Of a stretch of DNA of 64,000 nt, positions 57,175-64,000 are shown one piece after another; within the stretch, counting starts at the first letter, position 1; each line of letters begins with the position of its first letter. The translations under genes were made by a program, and so were the position numbers. Origin of the DNA: Salvelinus alpinus (taxonomy: Eukaryota; Chordata; Actinopteri; Salmoniformes; Salmonidae); the NCBI RefSeq assembly GCF_045679555.1, contig NC_092096.1:20684688-20748687 (forward strand), given 5' to 3'. Under the pieces are notes generated by a model, which saw only the letters and a program-made list of their open reading frames with translations, did not search any database and was not told where the DNA came from.

Positions 57175-57236
57175 GCTGGGTTTCTGTCACTTTGTGACAT
57201 CTGCTGATGTAAAAAGGGCTTTGTAAATAAATACAT
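57175..57236 (+). repeat. SINE/LINE 3' tail fragment
   Basis: ctgctgatgtaaaaagggct followed by ttgtaaataaatacatttga, a common fish retroposon tail. It supplies an AATAAA at 57224 that could serve the upstream GIMAP gene. Confidence 0.5.
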
Positions 57237-57339
57237 TTGATTGTTTAAGTCACATTATTGTGTCATCAGTCGTGCAATGCAGGAATATTTTAAACGTGTA
57301 ATGGATTTGAGGTTTTAAAAGTTTATCATTTCCACTTTG

Positions 57340-57512
57340 TAATGTCATACTTGATTTTCCTGTACGAAAATGTATTAATCCCAACAAAAATGTACATTAA
57401 TTATAATCCACATAATAATTCACATTTCCTGTTGCTGCAGGATTATTTTCGTGCTGTTACAAACTGGCTCAAATTAAGACCCTACATCTGTATACTGTCT
57501 TGTCATTTGAAT
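57340..57512. repeat. Dispersed repeat with tacatctgta edge
   Basis: Shares ggctcaaattaagaccctac and ggattatttt with copies at 6825-6925 (reverse) and 39395-39500. Probably a small non-autonomous transposon, class unknown. Confidence 0.65.
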
Positions 57513-58487
57513 GGCATAAACATTTTTTTTTTACTTTCCAGTTACTGAATATGACTGCATTTGTGTAGTTTAAGGTTTCCGTTTTGTTACATTTGTCAGT
57601 AATGTATATTTATGGATACTTATTTGATCCAAAATGGTTAGAACATTTTTGTGACTTTATTCACTGCTGTTTTAAGAATCGGTCAGATAACCTGTCAGAT
57701 CACAAACAAATGTTGTTGTTTTTTGTTTTTGTTTTTGCGACTTTGAGATTCTGTGCATAATGAAAAGTGCCATATAAAATGAATTAATTATTATTACTGC
57801 TATTATTCAAATGGGGTTTATTTCCTTATGACGGACTACAAGAATGTAACTGCATATACTCAAACATCAGCCCAACGTTACCTTCAGTGGAGTGGATCAG
57901 AAAAATATGTTGTGTTTTCTAATGACAATGACTTTGCTTTTTGACTTATGCTGTGTTAGTCACACAGTAATCAGCTTGATTTGTTACATAAGTAAATAGA
58001 ATTTTGGATTTAACTGTTTAAAAAAACTCATAATTTAATGTAGTAAACCTTTGTAACGTTGAGCATAAAAATAAACTATGGATATGTATACAAATAATTA
58101 TCTTGGTGTAATTTAATCATGTTAAAATCTGTTATGACAATATGCATTAGTGGTGCGCGGGTCAGCTGCTTGTTCACCCGCACCCGCCAGCAATTGCTAA
58201 TAACTCATCTGCAACCTCCCGACTATATGTGATAAAGTGAAAATCTGAGTCCTGCACCCGATTATAACTCGCTAATATAGAAAATGCCTGTAGGATATGT
58301 TTCTGCTTATCATTTCCGACATTTTGGTAGGGTATTTGTTAGTCAAATTGTCAATAATTAGATACATGCAGCTTGTCTTCTGTCTATAGGCTTATATGTT
58401 TCCCTAGAAGATTAAATAAACCCCTGCTCACCATAATAATGTCATATATCGATAAAATGAATACTTCAATCTAATTGACATCGGTAA
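57513..58487. other. Unassigned intergenic sequence
   Basis: No gene found. The piece gtgcgcgggtcagctgcttg at 58153-58172 looks like a dispersed repeat but I cannot classify it. Confidence 0.35.
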
Positions 58488-58492
58488 AGTTC

Positions 58493-58883
58493 TGTAACGG
58501 CAGTCTAAGTCGTCCTCCTCATCGGACGAGGAGAGGCGAGAAGGATCAGAGGACCAATGGGCAGCGTGGTAAGTTTCCATGATTTAATAACAAGAACACT
58601 AGACAAGAATACAAAACAACAAACGTACTAACCGTCACAGTCCCGTGTGGCACAAACACTGACACAGGAAACAACCACCCACAAAATCCCAACACAAAAC
58701 AAGCCACCTATATATGATTCTCAATCAGGGACAACGATTGACAGCTGCCTCTGATTGAGAACCATATTAGGCTGGACACAGAAACAGACAAACTAGACAC
58801 ACAACATAGAACTCCCACCCAGCTGACGTCCTGACCAACACTAAACAAGCAAAACACATAAGAACTCTGGTCAGGACGTTACA
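58493..58883 (-). repeat. 3' LTR
   Basis: 391 bp. Contains the same start codon (58578-58580, METYHAAHWSS) as the 5' LTR, although here the frame would run into host DNA. Confidence 0.9.
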
Positions 58884-58897
58884 GTACCCCCCTCCTG
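58884..58897 (-). other. Polypurine tract
   Basis: On the minus strand tcaggaggggggtac directly precedes the 3' LTR, as expected for the plus-strand primer of an LTR retroelement. It fixes the element orientation as minus. Confidence 0.7.
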
Positions 58898-58920
58898 AGG
58901 TGCGGACTCCGAACGCACCC

Positions 58921-60765
58921 CTAAAACTCAAGAGGAGGGTCTGGGTGGGCATCTGTCCACGGTGGCGGCTCCGGCGGTGGACGAGGACACCACTCCACCA
59001 TTGTCTTTGTCCCCCTCCTTAGCGTCCTTTGAGTGGCGACCCTCGCCCCCGACCCTGGTCTAGGAACCTTCCTAAAGGTCCCCCCTAGATAGAGGAGACA
59101 GCTCAGGACAGAGAGGTAGCTCAGGACAGAGAGGTAGCTCAAGACAGAGAGGTAGCTCAAGACAGAGGGGCAACTCAGGACAGAATGGTCGCTCCGGACT
59201 AATGGCAGCTCCGGACTGAATGGCAGCTCCGGACTGAATGGCAGCTCCGGACTGAATGGCAGCTCCGGACTGAATGGCAGCTCCGGACTGAATGGCAGCT
59301 CCGGACTGAATGGCAGCTCCGGACTGAATGGCAGCTCCGGACTGAGGGGCAGCTCCGGACTGAGGGGCAGCTCATGACTGAGGGGCAGCTCATGACTGAG
59401 GGGCAGCTCATGACTGAGGGGCAGCTCATGACTGAGGGGCAGCTCATGACTGAGGGGCAGCTCATGACTGAGGGGCAGCTCATGACTGGCTGGCGGCTCT
59501 GGCAGCTCCTGACTGGCTGGCGGCTCTGGCGGCTCCTGACTGGCTGGCGGCTCTGGCGGCTCCTGACTGGCTGGCGGCTCTGGCGGCTCCTGACTGGCTG
59601 GCGGCTCTGGCGGCTCCTGACTGGCTGGCGGCTCTGGCGGCTCCTGACTGGCTGGCGGCTCTAACGGCTCGGGACAGACGGGCGGCTCTAACGGCTCGGG
59701 ACAGACGGGCGGCTCTGAAAGCTCGGGACAGACGGATGGCTCAGATGGCGCTGGGCAGACGGATGGCTCAGATGGCGCTGGGCAGACGGATGGCTCAGAT
59801 GGCGCTGGGCAGACGGATGGCTCAGATGGCGCTGGGCAGACGGATGGCTCAGATGGCGCTGGGCAGACGGATGGCTCAGATGGCGCTGGGCAGACGGATG
59901 GCTCAGATGGCGCTGGGCAGACGGATGGCTCAGATGGCGCTGGGCAGACGGATGGCTCAGATGGCGCTGGGCAGGCAGGCAGCTCAGACGGCGCTGGGCA
60001 GACGGATGGCTCAGATGGCGCTGGGCAGGCAGGCAGCTCAGACGGCGCTGGGCAGACGAGCAGTGCAGGCGGCGTTGGGCAGACGGCCGACTCTGACCTG
60101 CTGAGGCACACAGTAGGCCTGGTGCGTGGTGCCGGAACTGGTGGTACCGGACTAGAGACACGCACCTCAAGGCTAGTGCGGGGAGCAGGAACAGGGCACA
60201 CTGGATTCTCGAGGCGCACTATAGGCCTGGTGCTTGGTACCGGAACTGGTGGTACCGGACTGAGGGCACGCACCTCAGGGCGAGTGCGGGGAGAAGGAAC
60301 AGTGCGTACAGGGCTCTGGAGACGCACAGGAGGCTTGGTGCGTGGTGCCGGAACTGGAGGTACTGGGCTGAAGACACGCACCACAAGGAGAGTGCGTGGA
60401 GGAGGAACAGGGCTCTGGAGACGCACTGGAAGCCTGGTGCGTGGTGTAGGCACTGGTGGTACTGGGCTGGGGCGGGAAGGTGGCGCCGGATATACCGGAC
60501 AGTGCAGGCGTACTGGCTCCCTTGAGCACCGAGCCTGCCCAACCTTACCTGGTTGAATGCTCCCCGTAGCCCGTCCAGTACGGGGAGGTGGAATAACCCG
60601 CACTGGGCTGTGTTGGCGAACCGGGGACACCATGCGTAAGGCTGGTGCCATGTACACCGGCCCGAGGAGATGTACTGGAGGCCAGATATGTTGAGCCGGC
60701 TTCATGGCACTTGGCTCAATGCTCAATCTAGCCCGGCCAGTGCGGGGAGGTGGAATAACCCACAC
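58921..60765 (-). pseudogene. Proline-rich ORF, 3' part (614 codons)
   Basis: Continuation of the element protein after a frameshift. Residues: PPRTGRARLSIEPSAMKPAQ, then repeated PVPPVPAPRTRP-type units, about a dozen SEPSVCPAP units, then PPASQEPPE (27 bp DNA period) and ELPLSHELP/ELPFSPELP (18 bp period). The C-terminus is basic then Pro-rich (GGTFRKVPRPGSGARVATQR). In the sister copy (46475-48052) this region is in frame with the N-terminal part. Here one base is missing in a GGG run near 60775, so the apparent Met at 60765 is only the first in-frame codon after the break. Confidence 0.65.
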
Positions 60766-61250
60766 CGGCTATGCACACGTACAGGAGACACCGTGCGCTC
60801 TTCCGCATAACACGGTGTCTGCCCGTACTCCCGCTCTCCACGGTAAGCATGGGAAGTGGGCGCAGGTTTCCTACCTGCCTTCTCCACACTATCCTTTAGC
60901 CCCCCCCCCCCCCCAAGACATTTTTGGGGTTTCTTCACGGGCTTCCAGCCACGCTTCCGTGCTGCCTCCTCATACCACCGCTCCTGGGCTTTAGCTGCCT
61001 CCATCTCTTCCCGAGAGCGGCGATATTCTCCAATGTGAGCCCAGTGTCCTTTTCCCTCCAAAATTTCCTCCCATGTCCAGGAGTCCTGTGTAGCTGGCCG
61101 CTGCTGCTGCTGTCGCTGCTGCCCGTTGCCACGCTGCTTGGTCCGGGTTTGGTGGGTGATTCTGTTACGGCAGTCTAAGTCGTCCTCCTCATCGGACGAG
61201 GAGAGGCGAGAAGCATCAGAGGACCAATGGGCAGCGTGGTAATTTTCCAT
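60723..61250 (-). pseudogene. Proline-rich ORF, 5' part (175 codons)
   Basis: Starts MENYHAAHWSSDASRLSSSD within the 5' LTR (88 bp before its end) and crosses into the internal region: RITHQTRTKQRGNGQQRQQQ, TWEEILEGKGHW, a charged stretch with EEMEAAKAQERWYEEAARKR predicted helical, a poly-Gly run (C14 on the plus strand), and PAPTSHAYRGEREYGQTPC. It loses frame at VSPVRVHS. The counterpart in the damaged copy is continuous. Confidence 0.65.
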
Positions 61251-61554
61251 GATTTAATGAACATGAACACTAGACAAGAATAAAAAACAACAAACGTACT
61301 AACCGTCACAGTCCCGTGTGGCACAAACACTGACACAGGAAACAATTACCCACAAAATCCCAACACAAAACAAGCCTCCTATATATGATTCTCAATCAGG
61401 GACAACGATTGACAGCTGCCTCTGATTGAGAACCATATTAGGCTGGACACAGAAACAGACAAACTAGACACACAACATAGAATTCCCACCCAGCTCACGT
61501 CCTGACCAACACTAAACAAGCAAAACACATAAGAACTCTGGTCAGGACGTTACA
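61163..61554 (-). repeat. 5' LTR
   Basis: 392 bp, near-identical to 58493-58883. It should hold the promoter. The ORF begins inside it. Confidence 0.9.
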
Positions 61555-61734
61555 AGTTCTCTGTCATCTCTGCTTCTTTCGAAGAGAAATACGTTTATGG
61601 ACACGGGAGAAAAAGCAGTAACTAAAAATAAAATAAAAACTGGAAAGATTTGCTGTACAAAATGTCCAAATGACATCAGTTTGACCGGTTGTAAGGAAAT
61701 ATAAATCTGTGAAAACGACCCAGCATGTTTCTTA

Positions 61735-61959
61735 TAATAGTTCAACGTTTTAATGTCACATGCACAAGTACAGTGAAATGCTTTTCTTTCAAACTCAAAA
61801 CCCAACAATGCAATAATCAATAATAATGCAATACTAGAAAAAACACACGAGAAGAAGAAATATGAAAAACACAATAAGTAAGTAAGCATACTGTATACAG
61901 GTTCAGTTCCAATACCATATGTAGAACGTGCAGGGATGCTGGAGTGATGGAGGTACATA
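61735..61959 (-). repeat. LINE 3' end fragment
   Basis: tcacatgcacaagtacagtg aaatgctttt resembles the 3' untranslated region of the LINEs at 20183 and 31497. Non-coding. Confidence 0.6.
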
Positions 61960-63695
61960 AAGTTGAAGTTGGAAGTTTACATACACTTAGGTTGGAGTCA
62001 TTAAAACTAGTTTTTCAACCGCTGCACACATTTCTTGTGAACAAACTATAGTTTTGGCAAGTCGGTTAGGACATCTACTTTGTACATGTGTAACCGATGT
62101 GAAATGGCTAGCTAGTTAGCAGTGGTACGCGCTAATATCGTTTCAATCGGTGACGTCACTCGCTCTGAGACCTTGAAGTAGCGGTTCCCCTTGGGTAAAG
62201 ATGATTCGTGGGTGTCAGTTGCTGGTGTGTGCAGAGGGTCCCTGGCTCGAGTCCAGGTAGGGGCGAGGAGAGGGACGGAAGCAATACTGTTACACATGAC
62301 ACAAGTCATTTTTCCAACAATTGTTTACAGACAGATTATTTAACTTATAATTCACTGTATCACAATCCCATTGGGTCAGAAGTTAACATACACAAGTTGA
62401 CTGTGCCTTTAAACAGCTTGGAAAATTCCAGAATATGATGTCATGGCTTTCGAAGCTTCCGACAGGCAAATTGACATCGTTTGAGTCAATTGGAGGTGGA
62501 TGTAGATGTATTTCAAGGCCTGTGGATGTATTTCAAGACCTACCTTCAAACTCAGTGCCTCTTTGCTTGACATCATGGGAAAATCAAAAGAAATCAGCCA
62601 AGACCTCAGGAAAAATATTGTAGACCTCCACATGTCTGGTTTCTTCCTTGGGAGCAATTTCCTAACGCCTGAAGGTACCACGTTCATCTGTACAAAAAAT
62701 AGTACGCAAGTATAAACACCATGGGACCACGCCTCCATCATACCGCTCAGGAAGGAGACGCGTTCTGTCTCTTAGAGATTAACATATTTTGGTTCGAAAA
62801 GTGCAAATCAATCCCAGAACAACAGAACAAGGACCTTGTGAAGATGCTGGAGGTAACAGGTACAAAACTATATCCACAGTAAAACAAATCCTATATCGAC
62901 ATAACTTGAAAGGCCGCTCAGCAAGGAAGAAGCTACACCTCCAAAACCACCATCAAAAAGCCAGACTACGGTTTGCAACTGCACATGGGAACAAAGATTG
63001 TACTTTTTGGAGAAATGTCCTCTGGTCTGATGGGGGTGGCAACATCATGTTGTGGGGGTGCTTTGCTGCAGGAGGGACTGGTGTGCTTCACAAAATAGAT
63101 GGCATCATGAGGCAGGAAAATTATGTGGATATATTGAAGCAATATCTCAAGGTCTTCCAAATGGACAATGACCGCAAGCATACTTCCAAAGTTGTGTAAA
63201 AATGGCTTACGGACAACAAAATCAAGGTATTGGAGTGGCCATCACAAAGCCTTGACCTCAATCCTATAGAAATTTTGTGGGCAGAACTGAAAAAGCAAGT
63301 GCGAGCAAGGAGGCCTACAAACCTGACTCAGTTACACTCAGTTACACCAGCTTTGTCAAGAGGAATGGGCCAACATTTACCCAACTTATTGTGGGAAGCT
63401 TGTGGAAGGCTACCCACAACTTTTGACCCAAGTTAAACAATTTAAAGGCAATGCTACCAAATACTAATTGAGTGTATGTAAACTTCTGACCCACTGGGAA
63501 TGTGATGAAAGAAATAAAAGCTGAAAGAAATCATTCGCTCTACTATTATTCTGACATTTCACATTCTTAAAATAAAGTGGTGACCCGAAATGACCTAAAA
63601 CAGGGAATTTTTACTAGGATTAAATGTCAGGAATTGTGAAAAGCTGAGTTAAAACGTATTTGGCTAAGGTGTATGTAAACTTCCAACTTCAACTG
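61960..63695 (+). mobile_element. Full-length, decayed Tc1 transposon (Sleeping Beauty-like family)
   Basis: Left terminus agttgaagttggaagtttac and right terminus ending acttccaacttcaactg then TA. Internal direct repeats are visible (gggtcagaagttaacataca near 62374-62394 and gtatgtaaacttctgaccca near 63473-63493). The transposase is broken into several frames: MGKSKEISQDLRKNIVDLHM (62575), 62789-63199 and 63230-63436 with [16 protein letters not shown]. Two internal deletions remove part of the catalytic core: VLWSDGGGN joins across the missing segment. The length includes a nested 196 bp element. Confidence 0.9.
62099..62294. mobile_element. Nested 196 bp element with TGTAAC/GTTACA ends
   Basis: Begins tgtaaccgatgtg and ends atactgttaca, flanked by catg on each side (62095-62098 and 62295-62298). 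Removing it joins Tc1 sequence cleanly. A stretch with gagggtccctggctcgagtc resembles a tRNA B box, so it may be a SINE-like or hAT-like non-autonomous element. Confidence 0.7.
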
Positions 63696-64000
63696 TATCT
63701 TGTCCCAAAGTGGCTGCATGGTTTTAAGACGTTCTGGTGAAGTTAAGTCTTTGAAGTTTCCATTAAGGTTGTACTAGTGGTTATCGATGACAATATGGAA
63801 GACGTAGATGTTGTTTCACACAGGGTCAATGAAAATCTTCGTTTCCCCTCCCCCCCAAAGCTCTGTCCCCACTCTCAAAGAGGAATTTCTCAGTTTTACT
63901 TACCCTCAAACTTTGGAATCAAAGAGGCCAAGGTTCCACTCATTCTGCGTATCTTTCCAAAGCTGTCAGTTTATTGGCCTTGACCTCTGCATTTAAGTAC
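63696..64000. other. Right flank, no recognised gene
   Basis: Contains overlapping short plus-strand frames (63777-63996) without recognisable domain. Nothing assignable. Confidence 0.35.

Larger units (their letters stand above)
58493..61554 (-). mobile_element. Complete LTR retroelement with proline-rich ORF, no pol
   Basis: A 3,062 bp element flanked by perfect agttc duplications (58488-58492, 61555-61559). Read on the minus strand: 5' LTR 61554-61163, internal region, polypurine tract aggagggggg next to the 3' LTR (58886-58895), 3' LTR 58883-58493. LTRs are 391-392 bp, begin TG and end CA, and are very similar. The internal region encodes only the proline-rich protein (58921-61250). With no protease, RT, RNase H or integrase, it must be mobilised in trans. 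Structure is established by sequence; mechanism is inferred. Confidence 0.9.

Overview
The window is nuclear DNA from a salmonid-type fish (trout, salmon or charr group). This is inferred from the tRNA-derived SINEs ending in the common salmonid LINE tail, several salmonid-type Tc1 transposons, non-LTR retrotransposons with fish-like reverse transcriptases, and GIMAP (AIG1) immune GTPase genes with GT-AG introns. There is no operon-like organisation and no rRNA or tRNA gene. Most of the sequence is mobile or tandem repeat; only two host genes are convincingly present.

Layout. 1-1266: flank with an endogenous-retrovirus RNase H remnant. 1267-12405 and 34108-44965: two arms of a large inverted duplication (about 98% identical in the stretches compared by eye) around a 21.7 kb spacer. 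The arms share an old LINE whose reverse-transcriptase core is deleted, a SINE interrupted by a solo LTR, and about 5 kb without a recognised gene. Each arm has private later insertions: an L2-type LINE on the left; an ERV solo LTR, a second solo LTR with a Tc1 inside it, and a minisatellite expansion on the right. The spacer holds an L2 fragment, a 6.3 kb minisatellite with a 1,664 bp higher-order period, two LINE copies, solo LTRs, a 46 bp minisatellite of about 58 units, three Tc1-type remnants and a short GIMAP 3' remnant.

44966-49623: a 406 bp direct repeat, a damaged copy of an LTR element with a proline-rich reading frame, and a broken LINE. 50185-57036: two GIMAP genes head to head. 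The minus-strand gene (251 aa, intact G domain) begins with a tiny exon encoding MGCCSSIPE. The plus-strand gene can be assembled from five exons with fully compatible phases into a 442-residue protein with two G domains, the first catalytically degenerate and the second intact, ending in a possible CaaX box. Their start codons lie 213 bp apart, so a shared bidirectional promoter is likely. 58493-61554: a structurally complete copy of the LTR element (two 391-392 bp LTRs, 5 bp target duplication, polypurine tract, proline-rich ORF beginning inside the LTR, no pol). 61960-63695: a decayed full-length Tc1 containing a nested 196 bp element.

The candidates for something little described are the pol-less LTR element whose ORF starts inside its own LTR, with a start peptide also kept in related solo LTRs, and the divergent GIMAP pair with opposite predicted lipid anchors and a pseudo-GTPase/GTPase fusion. 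All splice structures, TSDs and identities were read by eye.
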